Numbered from the stretch's first letter, positions 33,695 to 42,042 are shown. The stretch is DNA of 64,000 nt from Bog-159 sp963756605 (GCA_963756605.1 CAVWOT010000003.1:186001-250000); one strand, 5' to 3'. Made by a program: numbers and translations. The notes: generated by a model not told the origin, from the letters alone.

Positions 33695-34696
33695 CTACTG
33701 TGCGTCTTTTAATTTGCCGTCGACGAAGGTAACCTTTAAGTCTCTATAATCCCGATAGTAGTAAGTCAGGCCCGTTCCGACGTTCTCCTGCCTGGACGGC
33801 TGTCCCAAAGCCCCCGCAACTTGCTCCATCGTTTGCCCCTCCCAGATTTCAATTGGGGCGGTCGACGGGGGTGGCGGAGGCTCGATGGGCGGGGGCGGAG
33901 GCTCGATGGGCGGGGGCGGAGGCTCGATGGGCGGGGGCGGAGGCTCGATGGGCGGGGGCGGAGGCTCGATGGGCGGGGGCGGAGGCTCGATGGGCGCCAG
34001 CGCCGGCTCCGCGGGCGCTGGGGCAGGAAGGGATGCAGGTTGGCTGGGCGGCGTCGCTTCCTGCTGGCCCCCTTCAGCCGCTGGCTGGACTTTGTCGCCG
34101 GCCTTGGCGTCTTCCTCGGAAGGCACAACAGTGATGACCTCGGCGACCGTCTTCAAGGCTTCCTCCGGCGTCGGCGCAGAAGCGCCCAGTGGGATCGTCA
34201 GAATACCCTTGTAGCGAATCCCCTGGTCGTTATCAGGGATCCTGTCGGTGAAAAGCTCGAAAACGGCCTTAGGCTCCCGACCAGGGCTGATGTAGATGAG
34301 AGTCACCCAGAATTTCTCTCCGGACACGAAGTTTCGAGTGGCGGGCGCCATGTTGGCGCCGGGGATTGGATGGCCAAGACGATCCGACCATCCCGCCAGC
34401 TTCCCGATGGTGCCGACTTTGCAACCCTTGCCTTGACTGATTCCGCCGCTCCGGTAAGTGTTCGTACATGGGTTCCGAGGAGTGGTAGCGGCCACCATCA
34501 GCACCTTGTCTTTGTGCAATACCAGGACGGAGCCCGCGGTTACGATTTCGGTCTGGGCATAGTCGGTTTTGGTGACCCGGTATTCGGCTTCGATCTTCTC
34601 TTGGATGGATGTAGTCCCTTGGCCCTGGGCGTGCATGGCCCATGGCAGCGCCGCCAGTACCGTTAAAACTCCGCTGGGTGTTTTGATCGTTTTCAA
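33695..34696 (-). CDS. Secreted protein with PPPPIEP repeats and BamE-like C-terminal motif
   Basis: I prefer the TTG at 34696, which lies seven bases after AAAGGAG and yields a good signal peptide (MKTIKTPSGVLTVLAALPWA, then MHAQG). This gives 333 residues; an ATG at 34741 is the alternative. An unassigned domain at about 30-185 is followed by a Pro-rich linker with six tandem PPPPIEP units. The C-terminal motif (IEIWEGQTMEQVAGALGQPS, with VTFVDGKLKDAQ at the end) is BamE/SmpA-like and similar to the neighbour's end. The linker probably spans peptidoglycan. Function is unknown. Confidence 0.65.
   Translation of the reverse strand: MKTIKTPSGVLTVLAALPWAMHAQGQGTTSIQEKIEAEYRVTKTDYAQTEIVTAGSVLVLHKDKVLMVAATTPRNPCTNTYRSGGISQGKGCKVGTIGKLAGWSDRLGHPIPGANMAPATRNFVSGEKFWVTLIYISPGREPKAVFELFTDRIPDNDQGIRYKGILTIPLGASAPTPEEALKTVAEVITVVPSEEDAKAGDKVQPAAEGGQQEATPPSQPASLPAPAPAEPALAPIEPPPPPIEPPPPPIEPPPPPIEPPPPPIEPPPPPIEPPPPPSTAPIEIWEGQTMEQVAGALGQPSRQENVGTGLTYYYRDYRDLKVTFVDGKLKDAQ
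33876..34001. repeat. Six tandem 21-base repeats in a coding region
   Basis: The unit GGAGGCTCGATGGGCGGGGGC starts at 33876, 33897, 33918, 33939, 33960 and 33981, and the last copy diverges after 33995. Being a multiple of three, it adds seven residues (PPPPIEP) per copy without breaking the frame, so its length may vary between strains. Confidence 0.9.
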
Positions 34697-34745
34697 GAGG
34701 TTCTCCTTTGATCGACTCGTTTCCGCACCGTCGCCCTTCATCTTC

Positions 34746-34779
34746 TTTCTGCGCAGAAACCGGACATTTCTGCGCAAAA
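34746..34779. promoter_or_regulatory. Paired palindromic operator between divergent genes
   Basis: A perfect 14-base palindrome TTTCTGCGCAGAAA (34746-34759) is followed 21 bases later by TTTCTGCGCAAAA (34767-34779), two helical turns apart. It lies between the secreted-protein gene (minus) and the propeller-kinase gene (plus), where a dimeric regulator could control both. No regulator gene adjoins it. Confidence 0.6.
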
Positions 34780-34852
34780 TATTTTGATTAAGGATTTTTT
34801 GTCACGGCGGGGTGGAATCTACGCAGATATAGGTTGTATATCTATATTGATA

Positions 34853-37800
34853 ATGAATAAGTCCTTTTCCCGCGCGGCGCGCATCATGATTTGCTGCCTT
34901 TTGGCGGGCGTGGGCTCGCGGGCGTTCGGCCAGCAGTATCCGTTTCTTCCAGTTCCGGGCTCGCCGAAGAATGTGACGAACCTGTTTCAGGATTCCCGGG
35001 GCCGCTTATGGTTAACGGGAGACGAGCTCGCGTGTTTTGATGGCACGCACTTATTCTTCCTCCGCGATTACGGATTTCCACACGCCGCGAGCTACGACAT
35101 CACTGAGGATTCGAGCGGCGCTATCTGGATCGCGGCGGAGGCGGGCGTTTACCGGTTTGTGAACGGTCAAGTGGAGGAGATCACAAAAGGAGTGGCCGTC
35201 AGCGTGATTGCGGCCACTCCGAGCGTCGCGATCGCAGCCATGGGCCCTCTCGGTAAAGGCATTCCCACCGATACCTACCTGGTTAGAATGGAGCGAACCG
35301 GAAACACGTGGAAGATTGAAACTGTGACAGACCTCGACTCGCCGGGCCCGCTGTCGCTCGACCACGCGGGATTGGTCCTCTGTCCGTGGCTTGTGCGGGG
35401 ATGGCATGAGTTCCGTTTGGCAGACGTGGTTCGATGGCGTTCGGGAACAACGCTGCCGGTGGCGAATCAATCCGCGCCCCTCGCCGCCGCGGCCGGAGCG
35501 ATGAAGGTGCTGCGCGACCGCTTCGGATGCGTATGGAGGGGAGCTTTTGACGGAAGCATCATCTACGATTGCGGCGACCACCATTGGCGCCCAGCGCCGT
35601 TCGAGGGGGCCGACGTGAGCGGGAGTATGCAAGAAGCATCCGACGGATCCATGATGCTGGCGGGCTTCACCACCCTGGCAGTTGGGCGGCCCGGCTCGTT
35701 CCGAGTTGCGAAGCTAGCCAACGGCTTGCCGGAAGCGCTGCTCGGCGCAATTCAAGCAACTGACGGTACGCTATGGCTGGGTGGCCCCCAGGGGCTCTAT
35801 CGCTTTGCTTCGTCCTTCCGCTTGGAGTACTGGACAGCGCGCGACGGTGTGGACGTCCCGTGGTCGATTCAACGAACCGGAACTGACGTCTATGCCGGGC
35901 TAAATCGTGATGTGGGCGTGTTGAGCAAGGACCGCCGGCGCTGGCGGAGCGTGACCTCATTCCGGAAGGTTGGCCTGGTGATGAACCTGTTGCCCTTCGC
36001 TGATGGCCTTCTGGCGGCTCTGACTCCCGGGGGCGCTGCACTGCTGCGGCGTGATGGAACGGTTCTTGCGCGCACGGCGGCCCCTGGCGATGGCCTCCGG
36101 CTAGCGAAGACGGCGGGACAGGAAGTGTGGTTCGGTGGCTACCGGCTGGGACAGCTCAAGCAGCAGGGCGCCGGTCTGATCTTCGAGAATCACCGCCTTG
36201 AAACCCGTCCTTCGAGCAATGTGCTGGATGTTCAATATGAGGAGCACACCCGTAAGCTGTGGGCATGCTACAGCGGCGGCCTCGTGGCCAGAAGCGAAGA
36301 TGGAACTTGGCGCGAGTTTACTACGAAAGATGGCCTGCTGGTGAACCCATGCTGGTCCCTGGCCGCTCTTCCGAATGGCGACGTCTGGTATGGATACCTC
36401 AACACGCCGGCGTTTGCCCTCGTCCGTCCGGCCCCGGACGGACGAGTTGTGGTGCGGCAATTCCGTGCCGGGGATGAGATCGAGGGTCCGGAAAGCCTTA
36501 CCTTCGACATTGACCAACGGGGTTGGCTGTGGCGTGGAGGGGCTAACGGATTATCCATTGCGCGCCCGGTGGATGCTGAAGCAGGAAAGTGGCTGCATTT
36601 CGATCAGGCAGATGGGCTGCCCAGCGAAGGCGTAAATAGCGGGAGTTACTTTGCGGATACGGACGGCTCCCTCTGGTTCGGGATCAATGTGAACATTGTT
36701 CATTACACTCCTCCCTCCGACTTGGTCACACCGCAGTTCGCTCCTCAAGTTTTCGTCTCCGCATTCTCCTGGGAGGGTCAGGCGCCCCGCTTGGCCGAAG
36801 CGGTCAGCGCCCTGCCGCACGGACTGAAGATCACCGCGCACATCGGCTCTCTGCAATTCGACCGGCGGAACGCGCTGCGCGTGCGATATCGCATGCTGCC
36901 CGAGCAGCCGGCATGGCGCGAAACGCGCAGCCTCGATCTGGCTTTGGGAAAGCTTTCGTCCGGCGCGCACACGCTGGAGGTGCAAGGCCGCGTCTTCACG
37001 GGACCGTGGTCGGGCGCCGCGCGCCGGTCGTTCACCGTGCTGCGTCCGGCCGGGCTGACATGGCCGCTGCTCGCTGCATACTTCCTGGCAGCGGCATCGT
37101 TGGCGGCGGGTGGCTACCTGCTGCGGCGCAGGCGTCTGGCGGAGGAAGCCGCGCTGCTGCCCGATCTGGCGGCGTGGCGCATGGGTGCGCTGCTGCCCGA
37201 GGTGCATGAACTGGAGGGCGCACTGCTGGATTTGCGCTTCGAGGTCGGTGCGCTGCTGGCGCGCGGCGGATTCGCCAACGTGCTCGACGGGTACGATCGC
37301 GAGCAGCAGCAGCGCTGCGCCATCAAGGTGTTTCGCGGCGAGGTGAAGGACAAAGCCTGGATTCAGCGAAGTTTTGAGCAGGAAGTGGCGGCGCTGAAGA
37401 GAGTCCGGCATCCCAACGTGGTTGCGATTTACGCGCATGGCACAGTGCCCTCGGGCGCGCCTTACCTGGTGATGGAGTTTGTGGAAGGCCGGAATTTGCG
37501 CGAGGTTTTGGAAGCAGGTCCGCTGGCGGCGCGGCGCGCGGCGCGCCTGTTGCGGCAACTGGCGAGCGCGCTCGATGCCATCCATGCGCTGGGGATCTGC
37601 CATCGCGACGTGAAGCCGGAGAACGTCATCGTGCGCCAGGAAGGCTCGGCGGAGGAGGAAGCCGTGCTGATCGATTTCTCGATCGCGATCGTGAAAGACG
37701 CCAACGAGACCCTGCATGGGCTTTCGCGGGCGGCCGGAAGCTTCGATTACATGGCGCCGGAGCAGGCGGTCGGGTATGCCGAGCCTTCGAGCGACATTTA

Positions 37801-38044
37801 TAGCCTGGCCAAGCTGGTGCTGGAGATGCTGACGGGGCGCCAGCTCAAGGATCTGCTGCCCGATGCGGCCATGGATCTGCCCGTGCGGGTGCGGGAGTTC
37901 GCGCGGGGGCTGGAAGTGCGGCTCTCGGACGAGTCCATCGAGATGCTGGCGATGGCGTTGGAATTCGACCCGGCGCGGCGGCCGCGCGCGGCGGGTGTGT
38001 TCGCGGCGCCGCTGGTCAACGACCTGAGTGCAGCATCCGCTTGA
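34853..38044 (+). CDS. Propeller-sensor transmembrane Ser/Thr protein kinase
   Basis: The ATG at 34853 gives 1063 residues with a signal peptide (MNKSFSRAARIMICCLLAGV). Residues 25-620 contain two-component-regulator-type propeller repeats (NLFQDSRGRLWLTGDELACF, EDSSGAIWIAAEAGVYRF, ATDGTLWLGGPQGLYRF). A Y_Y_Y-like domain (NALRVRYRMLPEQP) is followed by one membrane helix near 735-757. The cytoplasmic part is a Hanks-type kinase: K825 in CAIKVF, D919 in CHRDVKPENV, and APEQ. D941 is in LIDFSIA, where DFG has become DFS. Such propellers normally drive histidine kinases. Its 3' end overlaps a convergent sigma-factor gene by 29 bases. Confidence 0.88.
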   Translation: MNKSFSRAARIMICCLLAGVGSRAFGQQYPFLPVPGSPKNVTNLFQDSRGRLWLTGDELACFDGTHLFFLRDYGFPHAASYDITEDSSGAIWIAAEAGVYRFVNGQVEEITKGVAVSVIAATPSVAIAAMGPLGKGIPTDTYLVRMERTGNTWKIETVTDLDSPGPLSLDHAGLVLCPWLVRGWHEFRLADVVRWRSGTTLPVANQSAPLAAAAGAMKVLRDRFGCVWRGAFDGSIIYDCGDHHWRPAPFEGADVSGSMQEASDGSMMLAGFTTLAVGRPGSFRVAKLANGLPEALLGAIQATDGTLWLGGPQGLYRFASSFRLEYWTARDGVDVPWSIQRTGTDVYAGLNRDVGVLSKDRRRWRSVTSFRKVGLVMNLLPFADGLLAALTPGGAALLRRDGTVLARTAAPGDGLRLAKTAGQEVWFGGYRLGQLKQQGAGLIFENHRLETRPSSNVLDVQYEEHTRKLWACYSGGLVARSEDGTWREFTTKDGLLVNPCWSLAALPNGDVWYGYLNTPAFALVRPAPDGRVVVRQFRAGDEIEGPESLTFDIDQRGWLWRGGANGLSIARPVDAEAGKWLHFDQADGLPSEGVNSGSYFADTDGSLWFGINVNIVHYTPPSDLVTPQFAPQVFVSAFSWEGQAPRLAEAVSALPHGLKITAHIGSLQFDRRNALRVRYRMLPEQPAWRETRSLDLALGKLSSGAHTLEVQGRVFTGPWSGAARRSFTVLRPAGLTWPLLAAYFLAAASLAAGGYLLRRRRLAEEAALLPDLAAWRMGALLPEVHELEGALLDLRFEVGALLARGGFANVLDGYDREQQQRCAIKVFRGEVKDKAWIQRSFEQEVAALKRVRHPNVVAIYAHGTVPSGAPYLVMEFVEGRNLREVLEAGPLAARRAARLLRQLASALDAIHALGICHRDVKPENVIVRQEGSAEEEAVLIDFSIAIVKDANETLHGLSRAAGSFDYMAPEQAVGYAEPSSDIYSLAKLVLEMLTGRQLKDLLPDAAMDLPVRVREFARGLEVRLSDESIEMLAMALEFDPARRPRAAGVFAAPLVNDLSAASA

Positions 38045-38591
38045 GCCACTTCATCCCCCTTTCCCAACGCGAGCGGACCTGGCGCACGGTGAGTCCGGTT
38101 TCCTGCGCGATTTCTTCGAGCGTGAAGCCGCTGAAATAGTGCATATCTACCATGCGCGCGGCGTCGGGGTCCTTGGTTTCCAGGTGGTCCATCAGGGAAC
38201 CGATTTCGACGATCTGCTCGGCATCGTGCATGGCATCTCCCAGCAGGGCGACGGATTCGTCGAGCGGCAGGGTGGCTTCGCCGGAGCCGCGGCGGGCGGC
38301 CAGGCGTTTTCGAGCAAGGTCCACCAGCACACGGCGCATGGCGAGCGAAGCCAGCGCGTAGAAGTGGCCTTGATCGTGAATCTGCCAGCCGCCTTTGGAA
38401 AGGCTGGATAACCAGACTTCGTGGATTAACTCGGTCTTCGACAAAGGCGCCATGTAGCGTTCGCGTTTGAGCTCGCGCACGGCTATCTCATGCAGCTTGG
38501 GCAGCACTTCGCGAAGCAGGGCATCTACTACCGAGTTATTGCCCTGCATGAACAGGTTCAGGCGCTCTGTCAGAGAAACATAACTGGACAT
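38016..38591 (-). CDS. ECF-type sigma factor (TIGR02999-like)
   Basis: The 191-residue protein has sigma region 2 (HEVWLSSLSKGGWQIHDQGH, FYALASLAMRRVLVDLARK) and region 4 (DARMV, YFSGFTLEEIAQETGLTVRQ, VRSRWERGMKWLKRML). The sequence resembles the ECF subfamily (TIGR02999) found in Acidobacteria and Planctomycetes and often encoded beside Ser/Thr kinases. It converges with the propeller-kinase gene, which may phosphorylate it or its regulator. No anti-sigma gene is adjacent. Target promoters are unknown. Confidence 0.87.
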   Translation of the reverse strand: MSSYVSLTERLNLFMQGNNSVVDALLREVLPKLHEIAVRELKRERYMAPLSKTELIHEVWLSSLSKGGWQIHDQGHFYALASLAMRRVLVDLARKRLAARRGSGEATLPLDESVALLGDAMHDAEQIVEIGSLMDHLETKDPDAARMVDMHYFSGFTLEEIAQETGLTVRQVRSRWERGMKWLKRMLHSGR

Positions 38592-38723
38592 AGCGGGCCT
38601 TCGACTAAGTTGGCAGAAGCGCGACGGTCTGTCAAGCGCGGTGTTGTGGTTGACGTGCTATTTCCAATCATGGAAACATCGGATGCGGCTTGTTAGAGCC
38701 GCGCGCGCCGACGTGGCCACACG

Positions 38724-39252
38724 TTGCCGTCCACCGGCACGTTGATATTTGATATGGGCGGAAACAAATACTGTTTGGTGGCCCGCGTGGACTGCGAAGA
38801 AGAGGTGCCTTACATCGAAACCGTCATGACTCATGAAGAATGCGGCCGGGAGGACCTGTGGTGCCTGGAGACTCACGAGCAACTGCTGGCGGAGAGCGTT
38901 CCGCAGGTAATAGAAAGCGACAAACAATACCGCGAGATCGGAGCCCGTTTCGGAAATCTGGTAGGCAAGGCGCGCGCCCGGACGCGGAGCGAGACCAAGT
39001 TAATGCGGTTGCTGGCCCTCCTAATTGAGGACTACGATCGCCGAAATGCGCTGCCGCCAGCCGATGCTGGGCCGGCTGTCCGGCTGCGGTTCTTGCTGGA
39101 GCATTCCGGGAAGGCAACGGCGGACCTGATTTCGATATTCGGCTAGCGCAGCCGCGTCAATGAGGCACTGAACGGGGAAACGCAGAATCAGCGCCGGCCA
39201 GGCGCGCGAACTGGCGAAGATGTTCAACGTCGCTCCGGGACTGTTTACTTAG
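38724..39252 (+). pseudogene. Decayed higBA toxin-antitoxin locus
   Basis: The frame begins with the C-terminal half of a HigB-type mRNA interferase (LIFDMGGNKYCLVARVDCEE, ETVMTHEE). It runs without a stop into a HigA/COG5499-like antitoxin (LMRLLALLIEDYDRRNALPP, RFLLEHSGKATADLISIFG). A TAG stop at 39144 stands where a Ser codon is expected. Beyond it, RSRVNEALNG and then, after a one-base shift at the GGGG run near 39174, KRRISAGQARELAKMFNVAP complete the helix-turn-helix. The toxin N-terminus is missing, so neither protein should be functional. Confidence 0.72.
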
Positions 39253-39271
39253 ATTCGACCCGGAAGACCGC

Positions 39272-39297
39272 TTTACGGTCGCGGCTCAGCAACGGTC
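39272..39297. repeat. Dispersed repeat, ACGGTCGCGGCTC family, copy 2
   Basis: CTTTACGGTCGCGGCTCAGCAACGGT lies just upstream of miaB and matches the copies at 9479 and 43770. Confidence 0.6.
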
Positions 39298-39322
39298 GCG
39301 CCAGCGGGCTAGAATAGATCCA

Positions 39323-40654
39323 GTGACTGGGAAAGCCTTCTACATCGAAACCTTCGGCTGCCAGATGAATGCCCACGACTCCGAAAAGGTCATCGGCACG
39401 CTGCTGGCGAAGGGTTACAACCAGGTCGATACGCCGGAAGCGGCCGACCTGGTGCTTTACAACACCTGCAGTATTCGCGATAAAGCCGAACAAAAGGTTT
39501 ACACGCGCCTGCAGAATTTCAAGCGCGCGGCGGGCAAAGGCAAGATCTTCGGTGTGCTGGGATGCGTGGCGCAGCAGGAGGGCGAAAACATTTTCGCGCG
39601 CGCGCCGCACGTCAGCCTGGTGGCCGGCTCCGCCAGTTACACGCGGCTGCCCGAGATGCTGGTGCAACTCGAGGCGGGCAATCGACGCGTCACTGGTCTC
39701 AGTCTCGATACGGATGAAACTTTCGATACGCCTTTTACGCGCCGCGACAATCCGCATCGCGCCTATATCACCATCATCGAAGGGTGCGACAAATCCTGCG
39801 CCTATTGCGTGGTGCCGTTTACGCGCGGACCGGAGCGCAGCCGCACGAGCGAAAGCGTGCTGGCGGAAGCGCGCCGGTTGGCCGATGCCGGTTACACGGA
39901 AATCCAGCTACTGGGCCAGAACGTCAACAGCTACCGGGACCCATCGCCCGCCGGCTGGGACTTCGCCACGCTGCTGGCGCGCACGGGCGAGATTCCCGGC
40001 ATTCGCCGCGTGCGCTACACCACGTCGCATCCACGCGACTTCACCAAAGCCATCGTGGACGCCATGGATGCCAATCCGGTGTTGTGCAATCACGTGCACT
40101 TGCCGGTGCAGTCCGGATCGAGCCGGGTGCTCGCCTCCATGCAGCGGCTTTACACGCGCGACGAATACATGCAGCGGATCGCGTGGATCCGCGGCGCGCG
40201 GCGCAACATGGCGCTGACCACGGATATCATCGTGGGCTTTCCGGGCGAGACCGAGATCGATTTCGAAGAGACCCTGAAACTGCTCGACGAAGTCGAGTAC
40301 GATTCGCTGTTCAGCTTCAAGTACTCGCCGCGCCCCAACACGGCCGCATTGGCGATGGAAGACAAGATTCCGGAGGAGGAGAAGACGCGCCGCCTGATGA
40401 TCCTTAACGAGAAGCAGCGCGCCATACAGATCCGCCGCAATACGGAATTGATCGGCGGCGTGGAAGAGGTGCTGGTGGAAGGCCGGCACGAGGCATTGGG
40501 CCAGTGGATCGGCCGCACGTCGCAGAATCGCACGCTGAATTTCACGCATCCGGACACAGGCGAAGCTTCGCTGGTGGGCCAATATATGGAGGTGCGCGTG
40601 ACGCGCTCCGGGCCGAATTCGCTGGCCGGTGAAAGCGTGATGAATGTGGTCTAA
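39323..40654 (+). CDS. miaB: MiaB, tRNA 2-methylthio-N6-isopentenyladenosine synthase
   Basis: MiaB is a radical-SAM enzyme that adds a methylthio group to i6A37 of tRNAs reading UNN codons. The 443-residue protein has an N-terminal UPF0004 domain with three cluster cysteines (FGCQMNAHDSE, NTCSIRDKA, GVLGCVAQQEG). The radical-SAM motif CxxxCxxC is in EGCDKSCAYCVVPFTRGPER, and a C-terminal TRAM domain includes EVLVEGRHEALGQWIGRTSQ. The GTG at 39323 is used. The family member MtaB/RimO is less likely given the N-terminal sequence. The nuclease gene follows 17 bases later. Confidence 0.95.
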   Translation: MTGKAFYIETFGCQMNAHDSEKVIGTLLAKGYNQVDTPEAADLVLYNTCSIRDKAEQKVYTRLQNFKRAAGKGKIFGVLGCVAQQEGENIFARAPHVSLVAGSASYTRLPEMLVQLEAGNRRVTGLSLDTDETFDTPFTRRDNPHRAYITIIEGCDKSCAYCVVPFTRGPERSRTSESVLAEARRLADAGYTEIQLLGQNVNSYRDPSPAGWDFATLLARTGEIPGIRRVRYTTSHPRDFTKAIVDAMDANPVLCNHVHLPVQSGSSRVLASMQRLYTRDEYMQRIAWIRGARRNMALTTDIIVGFPGETEIDFEETLKLLDEVEYDSLFSFKYSPRPNTAALAMEDKIPEEEKTRRLMILNEKQRAIQIRRNTELIGGVEEVLVEGRHEALGQWIGRTSQNRTLNFTHPDTGEASLVGQYMEVRVTRSGPNSLAGESVMNVV

Positions 40655-40671
40655 TAAACTTGGAGGGTCTT

Positions 40672-41157
40672 ATGGAAGTCGAAATGAAAATCCGCGGCTT
40701 GATGATGGACCCCGTCACGAACATGCCCATCGTGATCCTGAAGGACGTGAGCGGCAACTCGGTTCTGCCGATCTGGGTGGGCATCTACGAAGCTAACGCC
40801 ATAGCCCTGGAAATCGAAAAGGTCGCCACCCCGCGGCCTATGACCCACGACCTCATCAAGAGCCTCCTGTTGGGACTCAACACCGGCGTACGCAAAGTCG
40901 TCGTGAACGAGCTGAAAGAGGAAACCTTCTACGCGCTGATCTGGCTGGAGCGCGACGGCGAACTCATCAGCGTGGACTCGCGGCCCAGCGACGCGCTCGC
41001 GTTGGCCCTGCGCCTGGACTGCCCCATCTTCGTGGACGACACGGTGCTGAAGTCCTCCAAGCAAGCCGCCTCGGTTTCCGACAAGGAAAACGAGAAGGAA
41101 CTCCGCCGCTGGCTGGAGAACCTGAACGACGAGGACATGGGCCGCTACAAGATGTAG
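40672..41157 (+). CDS. BFN-domain bifunctional nuclease family protein
   Basis: The ATG at 40672 follows GGAGGG and gives 161 residues. The BFN (DUF151) domain fills most of it: VEMKIRGLMMDPVTNMPIVI, VLPIWVGIYEANAIALEIEK, then RPMTHDL and SVDSRPSDALALALRL. Plant members have DNase and RNase activity, while bacterial roles are poorly known. A charged C-terminal tail (SDKENEKELRRWLENLNDED) is probably helical. It is likely cotranscribed with miaB and with the small gene that starts two bases after its stop. Confidence 0.9.
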   Translation: MEVEMKIRGLMMDPVTNMPIVILKDVSGNSVLPIWVGIYEANAIALEIEKVATPRPMTHDLIKSLLLGLNTGVRKVVVNELKEETFYALIWLERDGELISVDSRPSDALALALRLDCPIFVDDTVLKSSKQAASVSDKENEKELRRWLENLNDEDMGRYKM

Positions 41158-41159
41158 CC

Positions 41160-41432
41160 GTGGACCTGGCTTCCGCCGGCATCCAGATTGTTTCCGAAAC
41201 ACCATCGTACGCGATGTTTGCGCGCGATCATCTGATTGCGTTGGTGGAGCGTACGGCGAATGGGTACGGTAGCATCGGCAGCACCGGCATCCTGACGGAG
41301 CGCGGGCTGGCGTACGTGGTCTGGCGTGACGGGCAGGCGTGGCTGGCGGGGAAGGGCTTCGAACTGCCTGCTGCGGCGGAGCAGGTGGAAGCCATCCGGC
41401 GGTTCTCGGAAGATCTGAAGGCGGCGCTGTAG
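41160..41432 (+). CDS. Small conserved-looking protein of unknown function
   Basis: The 90-residue frame starts at GTG two bases after the nuclease stop, which suggests coupling. It has no signal peptide or membrane helix. The pattern (SETPSYAMFARDHLIALVER, TGILTERGLAYVVWRDGQ, then a C-terminal helix EQVEAIRRFSEDLKAAL) suggests a small strand-rich domain with a terminal helix. I do not recognise the family. Base use matches its neighbours, so I think it is real. Confidence 0.55.
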   Translation: MDLASAGIQIVSETPSYAMFARDHLIALVERTANGYGSIGSTGILTERGLAYVVWRDGQAWLAGKGFELPAAAEQVEAIRRFSEDLKAAL

Positions 41433-41544
41433 CGGACGCATGCAAAGCTTTGCCAGCCGCAACTTCCGGCGTGGATGTTCCAGCCCCCGAACCCGTTAGA
41501 TATACGGATGATCCCGAACAGGTGTTCCTGATTATACAAAGGGA

Positions 41545-42000
41545 ACCGAGTTGCGCAATCTAACGCTGCGCGAATTGGCCGGCTATTGCGCGCGCCTGGT
41601 GATCTGGTGTACGCGCGGCGGCTTCGTTGACGAACTGGGCAAGAAACAAGTATTCGGCCATAAACCTCGACATCGATTACCCCGCGCAGAAATTCGTTGG
41701 CCTGGCGCTGGCGGAACCGGCGCGCAATCCGTGCGATTCTTCCCGGCGATCAGGGGCAGCCGGGCGGCCGCTGGAGCCGATCCCCAATTCGTATACTGGC
41801 GGCTGTCCGGCGCTACTTTATGCGTACGTCTTCGGTAACCTGGTGGCCATGGGAATCGATATCGCTGGGGGGCGCAGTTCGTGGGGTATCCGACGCAGTT
41901 TTTCCAGCGTCACCATGGTGGATTGGAACACGGGCGGCCTGCGAGGCCGCCAGAGGCAGGGTGCCCGCCTCAGAGGGCAGCAAAACCGTTGCGAAAAGAT
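41545..42000 (+). pseudogene. Decayed fragments, possibly of a glycoside hydrolase
   Basis: Coding-like words in different frames follow one another: LVIWCTRGGFVDELGKK, then INLDIDYP, then YVFGNLVAMGIDIAG, then VGYPTQF and SVTMVDWNTG. The order and the W-x-TRGGF-x-DELG and WNTG words recall secreted glycoside hydrolases of acidobacteria, but several indels and stops interrupt it and most of the gene is missing. I hold the family guess loosely. It follows the small unknown gene and precedes the repeat at 42007. Confidence 0.35.
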
Positions 42001-42006
42001 CCTGTG

Positions 42007-42040
42007 CAGCGGGGCGCAAGCCCCGCGCCGGCTAAAGCCT
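42007..42040. repeat. Dispersed 34-base repeat, copy 2
   Basis: This copy matches 24750-24783 at 31 of 34 bases. It contains the hairpin GCGGGGCGCAAGCCCCGC and directly abuts the 3' end of the convergent acyltransferase gene. A second hairpin, GGCGGCCTGCGAGGCCGCC, lies 55 bases upstream. Confidence 0.7.
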
Positions 42041-42042
42041 CG

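Noticed and set aside
33821..34666. Plus-strand Gly/Arg-rich ORFs over the 21-base repeats
   Set aside because: They are antisense readings of the minisatellite. The minus-strand gene has a signal peptide and a ribosome site.
36551..37717. 388-codon minus-strand ORF opposite the kinase domain
   Set aside because: The plus strand carries intact kinase motifs, and the antisense product has no recognisable domain.
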